Assembly: GCA_903842475.1 (NCBI GenBank)
Contig: CAIMMA010000010.1
Location: 1-30,306 of the forward strand
DNA from: an uncultured bacterium
Lineage (GTDB): Bacteria; Desulfobacterota; Desulfobulbia; Desulfobulbales; Desulfobulbaceae
DNA: 30,306 nt
Direction: 5' to 3'
In this document: one piece after another, positions 16,469 to 25,317 of the stretch
Numbering within the stretch: the first letter of the stretch is position 1
How the letters are laid out: each line of letters starts with the position of its first letter
Program-made: the position numbers and the translations under genes
The notes under the pieces: model-generated
What the model was told of the DNA's origin: nothing
The model's database searches: none
What the model saw: only the letters and a program-made list of their open reading frames with translations

Positions 16469-17521
16469 TCAGTGGCCCGGCTGGTACGAGCAGAAAGGTT
16501 CGGTCCCCATGTAATCGCCGGTCATGGCATAGGCCCTGGCCCGGCAGCCGCCGCAGACATTGACATACTCGCATCGACCGCAATTGTCTTTGTACCCGGC
16601 AAAGTTACGGAGATCGAGAAAAAGTTTCGAATGTTCCCAGATATCCTTAAACGATTGGGTGCGGATATTGCCGGCTGCCTTGGGGAAATAGCTGCAGGGC
16701 AGGATGTTGCCGTCGACATCGATCAGGCAGATCAATTGGCCGGCCAGGCAGCCTTTGGAACCGCCGGTGGAAAATTTGAGGCTGCGTCGTTTAAACCGTT
16801 CCCCCTCGTCCTTGGCTCGCTGGAGGACAATCCGGTAGTACTGCGGGGCGCAGGTCGGCCGGACCAGGAGGTCATGCTCCTCTTTTTCCATGTCGTAGTG
16901 CCAGTTGAGGATGTCTTCATATTCTTCCGCCGGGATCAATTCCGCCATGATGTCCTCGCCGCGGCCGGTGGGTACGATCATGAACAGGTACCAGGCGGTG
17001 GCCCCCAGGGATTTGACGAGGCTGTAAATTTTGGGGGCTTCCTCCTTGTTGCGCTTGGTGAACGAGGAGTTGATCAGGAATTCAATGGAATGCTCGTTGA
17101 ACAGGCGAATGGCATTCATGACCCCGTCAAAAGCCCCGGGCTGGTTGCGGAAATCGTCGTGCACGGCTGCGGTGGATCCGTCGAGACTTAGGGAAACCAT
17201 TTTGATGCCGCTCTCCTTGATGCGCCGGCAGATGGCATCGGTTACCAGGGCCCCGTTGGTGGCCAGGCACATCCGCAGGCCGAGCCCGGTGCCGTAGGCG
17301 GCGATGTCGAAGACGTCCGCTCGCAGCAGCGGTTCGCCGCCGGAGAGAACCATGACCGGATTGGCGTAGGCGTGAATCTCGTCAAGCACCCGTTTTGCCT
17401 CGGCCAGGGAAAAGTCGGGGTGCCCCTCGATTTCCATCTGGGACGAAGAGCGGCAGTGCACACATCTGAGATTGCAGCGACGGGTAATCTCCCAGGCGAT
17501 CCATTTCGGCGTGAAATCCAT
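16469..17521 (-). CDS. ahbD: Radical SAM/SPASM heme synthase, AhbD-like
   Basis: 350 residues from the ATG at 17521, chosen for its GGAG site and because MDFTPKWIAWEITRRCNLRC is the family start. The radical SAM cluster motif is Cys16-x3-Cys20-x2-Cys23, followed by LSGGEPLLR and SLDGSTAAVHDDFR. A C-terminal SPASM-like region has Cys in GGSKGCLAGQLICLI and ILPCSY, and the block CGRCEYVNVCGGCRARAYAMTGD. The text AWEITRRCNLRCVHCR, RPTCAPQYYRI and the CGGCRARAY tail agree with AhbD. AhbD converts iron-coproporphyrin III to heme b without oxygen by oxidative decarboxylation of two propionates. AhbC or NirJ are alternatives but fit less well. It lies directly upstream of hemE, with a good promoter and a 5' leader of about 125 bases. 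Confidence 0.82.
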   Translation of the reverse strand: MDFTPKWIAWEITRRCNLRCVHCRSSSQMEIEGHPDFSLAEAKRVLDEIHAYANPVMVLSGGEPLLRADVFDIAAYGTGLGLRMCLATNGALVTDAICRRIKESGIKMVSLSLDGSTAAVHDDFRNQPGAFDGVMNAIRLFNEHSIEFLINSSFTKRNKEEAPKIYSLVKSLGATAWYLFMIVPTGRGEDIMAELIPAEEYEDILNWHYDMEKEEHDLLVRPTCAPQYYRIVLQRAKDEGERFKRRSLKFSTGGSKGCLAGQLICLIDVDGNILPCSYFPKAAGNIRTQSFKDIWEHSKLFLDLRNFAGYKDNCGRCEYVNVCGGCRARAYAMTGDYMGTEPFCSYQPGH

Positions 17522-17529
17522 AGCAATCT

Positions 17530-17544
17530 CCGGCCTCCGGCCGG
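17530..17544 (-). promoter_or_regulatory. GC-rich hairpin overlapping the ahbD ribosome binding site
   Basis: On the coding strand CCGGCC-GGA-GGCCGG forms a perfect 6-bp stem with a 3-base loop. Its last two G residues are the first bases of the GGAG Shine-Dalgarno (17528-17531). The stem could hide the ribosome binding site unless opened. This is a candidate translational control element; no known riboswitch was recognised in the leader. Confidence 0.45.
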
Positions 17545-17652
17545 AAGCAAAAAAGAAGGGCCATGTGCAGGCGTGCAGCCGCAATGGCAGAGGTGAAAAC
17601 GCCTTCCCGCTTCCTGTTGAGGCGGAAGACTGCAACCAATTAAACCAGTTGA

Positions 17653-17681
17653 AATATATTATCGTTGCCCCTCAGGGTCAA
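17653..17681 (-). promoter_or_regulatory. Sigma70-like promoter for ahbD
   Basis: TTGACC (minus strand, 17676-17681) and TATATT (17653-17658) each match 5 of 6 consensus bases and are separated by 17 bases. The predicted leader before the start at 17521 is about 125 bases, long enough for regulatory structure. Confidence 0.6.
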
Positions 17682-17741
17682 CTGCTTTGTCGAATTGTCC
17701 GGCTGCTGGGGAATGCCAGTGGCGTGAAACCACAATAGTGC

Positions 17742-17769
17742 TGGAAAATATCTGTAAAGGGTTTATCAT
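17742..17769 (+). promoter_or_regulatory. Possible promoter for the universal stress protein
   Basis: TGGAAA (17742-17747, 4 of 6), a 16-base spacer and TATCAT (17764-17769, 5 of 6) lie about 50 bases before the start at 17819. It is plausible but not strong. Confidence 0.4.
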
Positions 17770-17818
17770 CTAAGTGTAGAAGATAATTTTCAATGTTCTC
17801 TCATCCAGGAGGAAAAGC

Positions 17819-18307
17819 ATGCAGAATATCAAAAGTATCCTTACCCCGATTGATTTCTCCGATAATGCCGGCAAAATCGTTAAAGCGGCCGCCTACATCG
17901 CCGGGACCTTCAAAGCGGAGTTGCATCTGGTTTTTGTGGTCCAGAATTTCGAGGATTACAGCGGGTTCTTCGTGCCGCCCATCAATCTGCCGAATCTTGA
18001 AGAAGAGCTTTTCGCTTCGGCCCAGCAGCAGATGGAAACCTTTGTTGAGGACAGTAAAGATATGTTTGCCGCCGCCGGGGTGGTGCATGTGACCGGCAAG
18101 GTGCTGTCCGGGGATGTGGCGGAGGAAATCCTGACCTATGCCACCAAGAAAAAGGTGCAGCTGATTATCATGGGTACCCATGGCTACAAAGGGTTGGAGC
18201 GAATCATGTTTGGCAGTGTTGCTGATAAGGTTGTAAAAACAGCGTGCTGCCCGGTGATGACGATCAATCCGTACCGGGAAGAGTGCGAGGGCAACGCTGC
18301 GGACTGA
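17819..18307 (+). CDS. Universal stress protein (UspA family)
   Basis: 162 residues, one Usp domain. The N-terminus MQNIKSILTPIDFSDNAGKIVKAAAYIA is typical. The ATP-binding signature G-x2-G-x9-G(S) is present: Gly119-Thr-His-Gly122 in MGTHGYKGLERI, then Gly132 in FGSVADKVV. That places it with the ATP-binding subgroup. The insertion ending in VPPINLPNLEEELFASAQQQMETF is common in longer Usp members. AGGAGGA lies just before the ATG. The gene is monocistronic and divergent from ahbD. It is cytoplasmic, with a presumed role in stress or energy-limitation survival. Confidence 0.93.
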   Translation: MQNIKSILTPIDFSDNAGKIVKAAAYIAGTFKAELHLVFVVQNFEDYSGFFVPPINLPNLEEELFASAQQQMETFVEDSKDMFAAAGVVHVTGKVLSGDVAEEILTYATKKKVQLIIMGTHGYKGLERIMFGSVADKVVKTACCPVMTINPYREECEGNAAD

Positions 18308-18363
18308 TTTCACCTTGGGGTTGAAGCATTCGTTTCCCTTGAGCCACTCGTTTGGGTCCTGGT

Positions 18364-18600
18364 ATGGAGCAACGGAAACATCCGAGAATAAGTGTGCGCG
18401 GTATGACCATCGACCTCCGCGCCGGCATCGGCTGCTGTTCGGTAGTGGTGCGTGAAGCCTCCAGGATAGGGATGTTTCTGGTGGATCTGGCGAAGCGATT
18501 TGGCTAAAGAACGGACACCTGCACGGTTGTTGCTTCCCGGGGGGTAAATTTCGGTTCAGGCCGAGATGGAAAGTGCCTGGCCCGGGACTCTTTTTTTGTC
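18364..18600 (+). pseudogene. Degenerate PilZ-domain gene
   Basis: An ATG at 18364 opens a 47-codon frame beginning MEQRKHPRISVRGMTIDLRA, which carries the RxxxR (RKHPR) start of a c-di-GMP-binding PilZ domain, and ending FLVDLAKRFG before TAA at 18505. Directly after the stop the same frame reads RTDTCTVVASRG, which is PilZ-like. After a one-base shift near 18546-18551 the text FRFRPRWKVPG follows, matching the PilZ F..+P+W block. The sequence thus looks like a short PilZ gene broken by one nonsense change and one frameshift. The 3' boundary is approximate, and the downstream convergent gene begins its stop at 18642. I infer loss of a c-di-GMP effector; a short expressed peptide cannot be excluded. 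Confidence 0.55.
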
Positions 18601-18641
18601 CAGGAATCCATTGCCGCGCCTCGATCTCCCGCTGCCACTCG

Positions 18642-19760
18642 TCATTCCTTGCGGTTTATTCGCAGTACACCGACCAGGGTGCCCAAGCCGGCGGGCGGGA
18701 GATGGTCGGCGGCGGAAAGGTCGCCTGCGGAGAAACTTTCCAGGAATAGCGACCGGGCTGACAGTCCCGGGAACAGGAAGAGATCGAGTCGGCAACGACC
18801 ATAAATTGCGGCGGGATATTGGGTGTCGACCAACAGAGACCAGGCTGCTGCGCCTTCTGTCAAGGGATCGGGCAGCCCCGGCCCTGGCGGCAGGCCAGAG
18901 GCTTCAGGGTCGGTCATGGCTGCCAGGGCGGCCAGGAGGTCGGTGCGTTGGTGCATTTCGGCCGTCGGTGGCAACGGCTCCCCCGCCGCCGGGTTGCCTC
19001 TGGCCGGCAACTCCAGGCTGACGAGCAGCCGGGGGCTTTGCTGCCGGCGCTTTTCAAAGACTTCTTGCAGGATATCGAACGCAGCCGCATGGCCGGTGAT
19101 AAAGATCTGCACCGGCGGCGGTACCGAGTCGGTTTTGTGAAAGTACAGGCGGCTCCAGGCTTTCAGGCGATGCTGCAGCATGCCGTCGGTGTGGAACCCG
19201 GCCGCTGCTCGCGGGCTCCTCGGTTCAAGGAGGATGTCTTCTTCTTCTCGCAGTGCGGCCAGCAGAGCATCCTGGCGGCTGGAGATCATCCGCAGGGCCG
19301 AGTCCAGATTGGCCTGCTCGGCATCGAAAAATTCCCCGAGTTTCAAAAGCAGGCGTGATTGCCAGACGATCTGCTCTTCTTCCTCCTGGCGGGGGACGAT
19401 CTTGCCGCTGTGCAGCAGCTCGGAGAGGATCGAATTCTTGGTTTCCTGTTGCTCCCGGCGGCTCAATCCTGCCAGGCTCAACATGCTGAGCTGACCGGCG
19501 TAGTCATCTCGGCGGTTTTTAATGTCTCCGGTCAGGGCGAGAAAACGTTGGCGTTGATCGCCGAGCGGCATCGGCGTGTACAGTTGCAGGGTCCCCTGCC
19601 GCAGGAGCTGCTCGATAAACGGGGTGGAGCGTCCCTGGTCCAGCGGCTCGTCCTCGACCGCTTGCATGTAGACAAGCTGTCCGAAAACCTGTACAAGGGG
19701 AAAAAGAAGCGCCTCGTCGGGGAGGGTTTCAGGAAAAACACAGGCAATGCTATCGTTCAT
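18642..19760 (-). CDS. Unrecognised cytoplasmic protein
   Basis: 372 residues from the ATG at 19760 (MNDSIACVFPETLPDEALLF); an in-frame ATG at 19772 would add four. I do not recognise the family. There is no signal peptide or membrane segment. Residues about 85-195 are strongly charged and helix-prone (GLSRREQQETKNSILSELL ... ALRMISSRQDALLAALREEED), which suggests a coiled-coil region. The last third is Pro/Leu rich. Neither start has a clear Shine-Dalgarno sequence. The start is only 2 bases from the start of the opposite-strand gene at 19763, so its promoter must lie inside that gene or beyond it. Coding potential is supported by frame length and family-like composition only. Confidence 0.65.
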   Translation of the reverse strand: MNDSIACVFPETLPDEALLFPLVQVFGQLVYMQAVEDEPLDQGRSTPFIEQLLRQGTLQLYTPMPLGDQRQRFLALTGDIKNRRDDYAGQLSMLSLAGLSRREQQETKNSILSELLHSGKIVPRQEEEEQIVWQSRLLLKLGEFFDAEQANLDSALRMISSRQDALLAALREEEDILLEPRSPRAAAGFHTDGMLQHRLKAWSRLYFHKTDSVPPPVQIFITGHAAAFDILQEVFEKRRQQSPRLLVSLELPARGNPAAGEPLPPTAEMHQRTDLLAALAAMTDPEASGLPPGPGLPDPLTEGAAAWSLLVDTQYPAAIYGRCRLDLFLFPGLSARSLFLESFSAGDLSAADHLPPAGLGTLVGVLRINRKE

Positions 19761-19762
19761 AT

Positions 19763-20128
19763 ATGGGCACATTAAGGGAAAAAATTACATTTACGCTGAC
19801 GGCATTGGCCTATTTGCTTTTCCATCTGCGCTTGGGTGCCGATCCGGGGGCCATCGTGTATGGCACGGTGTATCAGATGCTGCTTACCGCGCCCTATGCG
19901 CTGGGATTCACCTACATCGTCGCCGTGGTGTTCCGCAGGCTTTCCGGGAGCGGCTGGCCCCCCTGGGATAGACTGCTGCGGATTTTTTTTACCGTAGGCA
20001 TTTTGTTTGCGTTCTTTTTTGCCTTGTACGAATACGGCGGCCAGGGACAACCACTGGAGGATGTCAAGATAGACAACAATTCTAGCGTATCACGGTTTTT
20101 CGAGGATGTAATCCGGAAGGTGCGGTAG
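19763..20128 (+). CDS. Small membrane protein, unrecognised
   Basis: 121 residues. Two hydrophobic helices are predicted, at about 36-58 (TVYQMLLTAPYALGFTYIVAVVF) and 73-90 (IFFTVGILFAFFFALYEY), joined by a short basic loop. The tail is polar and charged (VKIDNNSSVSRFFEDVIRKVR). An N-terminal stretch (KITFTLTALAYLLFHLRLG) may be a third membrane segment. No family is recognised. The gene starts 2 bases from the divergent start of the 372-residue protein and overlaps the convergent hexapeptide-repeat gene by 47 bases at the 3' end. It thus occupies the whole gap between two minus-strand genes. No strong ribosome binding site is visible. Confidence 0.65.
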   Translation: MGTLREKITFTLTALAYLLFHLRLGADPGAIVYGTVYQMLLTAPYALGFTYIVAVVFRRLSGSGWPPWDRLLRIFFTVGILFAFFFALYEYGGQGQPLEDVKIDNNSSVSRFFEDVIRKVR

Positions 20129-20882
20129 TATTCGGCATGAGCAGGCTTTCCGGTCCCATGAGGGTGCCGGGGCTGGTCACGGAGTTGCAGCCGGTTTGGG
20201 CCCCGTCGCCGAGGATGGCGCCGAATTTTCGCAGGCCGGTGTCGACTGTGCCCTCGGGGGTCCTGACCCGTACGTTCCCTGCCAGAAACTTCAGGTTGGC
20301 GCATTTCGTCCCCGCGCCCAGGTTGACATTGCAACCGAGGATGGAATCCCCCAGGTAGGCAAAGTGGCCGGCTTTGGCGTCGTTGAGGAAGATCGAGTGT
20401 TTGATTTCCGTGGTGTGGCCGACCACGCATCGTTTGCCGATCAGGCAGTTGCCGCGGAGATAGGCCCCCTGGCGGATCTCCGTGTAGTCGCCGATAATGG
20501 CGGGTGACTTGATCATTACCCCCGATTCAATCAGTACGCCTTTGCCGATTTTAATGTTCCGGCCCACCATGACCGCCCCGGCCATGATCACCGAGGCTCC
20601 TTCCAGAATCTGTCCGTTTTCCCATACCGTGAGCCCGCCCTTGGTGGTGTCGCCATAGGTAATAATACATTCGCGGGCGTTGCGCAGTTTGCCGTTAAAA
20701 GAAATGTACGGGCTTTCCAGCGGCACCCCATCGGTCAGGCAGATATGCACAAAGGTCGGGGCGGTGTTGGTGCTGACATAGTCTTTAAGTTTTTTTAAGG
20801 GATCCCAGACGTTAGCGCAACCGGCGAACAGGTCTGAAAAGGGGCAATCGTTGAGATCGAAAAACGACCCGGTGGTCAGCAT
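20082..20882 (-). CDS. Left-handed beta-helix (hexapeptide repeat) transferase-like protein, GlmU C-terminal type
   Basis: 266 residues from the ATG at 20882, with AAGGAG upstream; the frame extends further but without support. Residues 90-250 are hexapeptide repeats, e.g. GRNIKIGKGVLIESGVMI and IGDYTEIRQGAYLRG. The block KAGHFAYLGDSILGCNVNLGAGTKCANLKF closely resembles the acetyltransferase half of GlmU, and its His173 corresponds to the GlmU catalytic His. The N-terminal ~85 residues are not a nucleotidyltransferase domain. Similar proteins are annotated as UDP-N-acetylglucosamine diphosphorylase-like or sugar acyltransferases. The likely role is in cell-envelope sugar metabolism. Its 3' end overlaps the opposite-strand small membrane gene. 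Confidence 0.85.
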   Translation of the reverse strand: MLTTGSFFDLNDCPFSDLFAGCANVWDPLKKLKDYVSTNTAPTFVHICLTDGVPLESPYISFNGKLRNARECIITYGDTTKGGLTVWENGQILEGASVIMAGAVMVGRNIKIGKGVLIESGVMIKSPAIIGDYTEIRQGAYLRGNCLIGKRCVVGHTTEIKHSIFLNDAKAGHFAYLGDSILGCNVNLGAGTKCANLKFLAGNVRVRTPEGTVDTGLRKFGAILGDGAQTGCNSVTSPGTLMGPESLLMPNTTAPSGLHPRKTVIR

Positions 20883-20996
20883 AATCGGCTCCTTGGCGGT
20901 CAAAAAAACAAACGGCACAATACAAGCCTCTCTATATTGAGGCGTATGGAATAATTCAAGCGATATCTTCTTTGCGGGGTGGAGGAAGACGCCGCC

Positions 20997-21025
20997 TTGA
21001 CTTCGGATAGGGTTGTGTTTACTAT
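20997..21025 (+). promoter_or_regulatory. Sigma70-like promoter for lon
   Basis: TTGACT (20997-21002, 5 of 6), a 17-base spacer and TACTAT (21020-21025, 4 of 6) lie about 57 bases before the lon start. I see no convincing heat-shock (sigma32-type) pair. Confidence 0.5.
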
Positions 21026-21081
21026 CGTTGGATTATTGAGCAAGAATATAATCGCTCCAAGCGATTTTAAGGAGGAATAAC

Positions 21082-23514
<2,433 letters not shown>

Positions 23515-23521
23515 CCGGTAT

Positions 23522-23557
23522 CCTCGGGGACCGGGGCGGATGCCCCGGTTCCCGAGG
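23522..23557 (+). terminator. Stable hairpin downstream of lon
   Basis: A 16-bp stem (23522-23537 with 23542-23557), interrupted only by one G-U pair, closes on the tetraloop GGAT. It starts 8 bases after the lon stop. There is no T-tract, so it may stabilise the mRNA 3' end or pause polymerase rather than act as a classic intrinsic terminator. Confidence 0.7.
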
Positions 23558-23614
23558 GATTGGTCTCCCTGTGTCGTTCCAATCGCGTTAGTTATTCCTT
23601 AGCTGGCATCGTCC

Positions 23615-24604
23615 ATGCGTCATTTGTTTGTTTCCCTGCTCTTGTTTTTTTTCATAGCCGCCTCTGGTGCGGGTTTCTGGTATTGGTCGTACGTGACCAC
23701 CGCATCACCGGGGAGCGGTGAGGTGGTGGTGGTGCTCGCCAAAGGGATCGGCGTGCGGGGCATCGGTGCGGTCCTGGCCAAGAACGGCCTGCTGCCCAAT
23801 GACCTCCGCTACCTTTTGCTGGTATATTTTTCCGGCTCCACCGCTAGGCTCCAAGCGGGAGAATACAGCATTCCCCGGGGTCTGACTCCACCGGAAGTCT
23901 TGCGATTACTGATCAACGGATCCACCCTTCGCCATCATGTCACCATTGTGGAAGGGGCCACCGCCGAACAAGTGGCGGCCATTTTCGAGAAGGATGGGTG
24001 GGTCAAGCGGGATCATTTTCTGGAGCTGGTTCATGATCCGCAGTATATCAAACAGTTGGGCATCGATTCCTCTGCGCTGGAAGGGTATCTTTTTCCGGAA
24101 ACCTACAACCTGATCCGACAGGATACCGATGCGACTTCCGTGACCAGGATGATGGTCAATCGATTTCTGCATGTCTGGAATGAAATAAAAACTTCGGACC
24201 TGCACGGGTTAAGCCTGCATCAAGTCGTCACGCTGGCCTCGGTGGTGGAAAAAGAAACCGGGGCGGCGGCGGAGCGACCGCTGATAGCCCGGGTGTTCCT
24301 CAACCGACTCGCCCAGAAGATGCGCCTGCAGTCGGACCCAACAGTCATTTACGGTATTCGTGAATTCAATGGGAACCTCACCAGAGCCGACCTCAGGCGG
24401 ACGACCCCCTATAATACTTATGTCATTCCTGCCCTGCCGCCAGGGCCGATCTGTAACCCCGGTCGGGCCGCTCTGGAAGCAGTCCTGCATCCAGCCGATT
24501 CCGACGCCCTCTATTTTGTCTCCAAAAACGATGGTACCCATTTTTTTTCCAACAACCTGGCTGATCACAACCGGGCGGTGGAGACCTACCAGCGGGGGCG
24601 ATAA
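23615..24604 (+). CDS. mltG: Endolytic murein transglycosylase
   Basis: 329 residues. An N-terminal membrane helix (about 4-26, FVSLLLFFFIAASGAGFWYW) anchors the enzyme in the inner membrane. A LysM-like region (KGIGVRGIGAVLAKNGLL) follows, then the YceG catalytic domain. Conserved blocks are EGYLFPETYNL, LASVVEKET with the probable catalytic Glu212, RVFLNRLAQKMRLQSDPTVIYG, and TPYNTYVIPALPPGPICNPG. It cleaves nascent glycan strands and is thought to end peptidoglycan polymerisation. The ribosome binding site is weak. It lies 100 bases after lon, across the hairpin. Confidence 0.96.
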   Translation: MRHLFVSLLLFFFIAASGAGFWYWSYVTTASPGSGEVVVVLAKGIGVRGIGAVLAKNGLLPNDLRYLLLVYFSGSTARLQAGEYSIPRGLTPPEVLRLLINGSTLRHHVTIVEGATAEQVAAIFEKDGWVKRDHFLELVHDPQYIKQLGIDSSALEGYLFPETYNLIRQDTDATSVTRMMVNRFLHVWNEIKTSDLHGLSLHQVVTLASVVEKETGAAAERPLIARVFLNRLAQKMRLQSDPTVIYGIREFNGNLTRADLRRTTPYNTYVIPALPPGPICNPGRAALEAVLHPADSDALYFVSKNDGTHFFSNNLADHNRAVETYQRGR

Positions 24605-24751
24605 CCGTCGATCATGGAGCGATGGAACCGGTCGTTGCGGTTTGGTGAAAGCCTCCGGCATCCCCCGGAAAACCTTCCCCAGGGCCAATGCCCGTCTGGC
24701 TGGCGATGCCAACAAATTGCCGATTGCAAGGAAAATGAAGCATCAATTTTC

Positions 24752-24779
24752 TTGTTTTTAATTAAATTAGTGTTATGTT
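24752..24779 (+). promoter_or_regulatory. Probable cold-shock gene promoter with long leader
   Basis: TTGTTT (24752-24757), a 16-base spacer and TATGTT (24774-24779) lie in an AT-rich stretch. They would give a leader of about 120 bases before the csp start, as is common for cold-shock genes whose mRNA leader is temperature-responsive. Apart from this, the 24605-24905 gap holds nothing I can support. Confidence 0.4.
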
Positions 24780-24905
24780 CGCTCGCAAGAGTAGGCCATG
24801 TGGTATTGATGCTTATGTTGTTCTTACTTGGCGTTATTAATGGGTAACATCGCGCGGTTCCGCATGGGAAAACATTCAGCTCAATTTAAGGAGAATGAGG
24901 GAGCA

Positions 24906-25106
24906 ATGTTGAAAGGAACAGTGAAGTGGTTTAATGAGTCAAAAGGTTTCGGTTTTATTGAGCAGGAAGCAGGCAAGGATGTTTTTGTCCACTACTCTGC
25001 CATCGGTGGATCGGGTTTCAAGACACTCAATGAGGGCGATAAGGTGCAGTTTGAGATCGTTGACGGGCCCAAGGGACCGGCAGCCGCCAACGTTGTGAAG
25101 CAATAG
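24906..25106 (+). CDS. Cold-shock protein (CspA family)
   Basis: 66 residues, the standard single cold-shock domain. RNP1 is KGFGFIEQ and RNP2 is VFVHYSAI; the start MLKGTVKWFNESKGFGFI is canonical. The open frame runs further upstream, but ATG 24906 matches the family start and follows AGGAGAATGAGGGA. These small OB-fold proteins bind single-stranded RNA and DNA and act as RNA chaperones. A long AT-rich leader and a downstream hairpin make it an independent unit. Confidence 0.96.
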   Translation: MLKGTVKWFNESKGFGFIEQEAGKDVFVHYSAIGGSGFKTLNEGDKVQFEIVDGPKGPAAANVVKQ

Positions 25107-25122
25107 TTCCCCAGTTTGCTTT

Positions 25123-25150
25123 AACCCGGTAGGAATGGCTCTGCCGGGTT
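25123..25150 (+). terminator. Hairpin terminator after the cold-shock gene
   Basis: AACCCGGTAG (25123-25132) pairs with CTGCCGGGTT (25141-25150): ten base pairs with one G-U, and an 8-base loop. It lies 16 bases after the stop codon. The T-tract is short. Confidence 0.65.
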
Positions 25151-25223
25151 TATAGATTGTAGACGGTGCGGAGGGGTTTTAAAAAAATCCGTGTCGGTTG
25201 TCGATGCAGTTCTTTCTCCCCTG

Positions 25224-25317
25224 TCAAGTGGATTCAAACGACTTGATACGTGCCAAGGTGACAACACAGTTTTCGTGGGTCACCTATTTTCATAGGTTTA
25301 ATCAGTTTTGAAAATAG
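25224..25317 (+). promoter_or_regulatory. nadE leader with nested inverted repeats covering the start codon
   Basis: Three dyads lie before and over the nadE start. TCAAGT/ACTTGA (25224-25229 and 25241-25246, 11 bases apart) could be an operator. AGGTGAC/GTCACCT (25256-25262 and 25279-25285) can form a 7-bp stem. CTATTTTCA/TGAAAATAG (25284-25292 and 25309-25317) is a perfect 9-bp pair that includes the TTG start codon. The second and third share bases 25284-25285, so both stems cannot form fully at once. No Shine-Dalgarno sequence of any strength is visible. I do not recognise a known NAD riboswitch or NrtR/NiaR box. Confidence 0.45.

Noticed and set aside
23600..23618. GG-N10-GC pattern resembling a sigma54 promoter
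   Set aside because: It overlaps the mltG start codon and lacks the rest of the consensus; it is likely chance.
24614..24847. 77-codon plus-strand frame between mltG and the cold-shock gene
   Set aside because: Composition is odd, there is no ribosome binding site, and it runs through the probable cold-shock promoter.
24828..24905. N-terminal extension of the cold-shock protein
   Set aside because: The canonical CspA start at 24906 has a good ribosome binding site; the extension lies in the leader.
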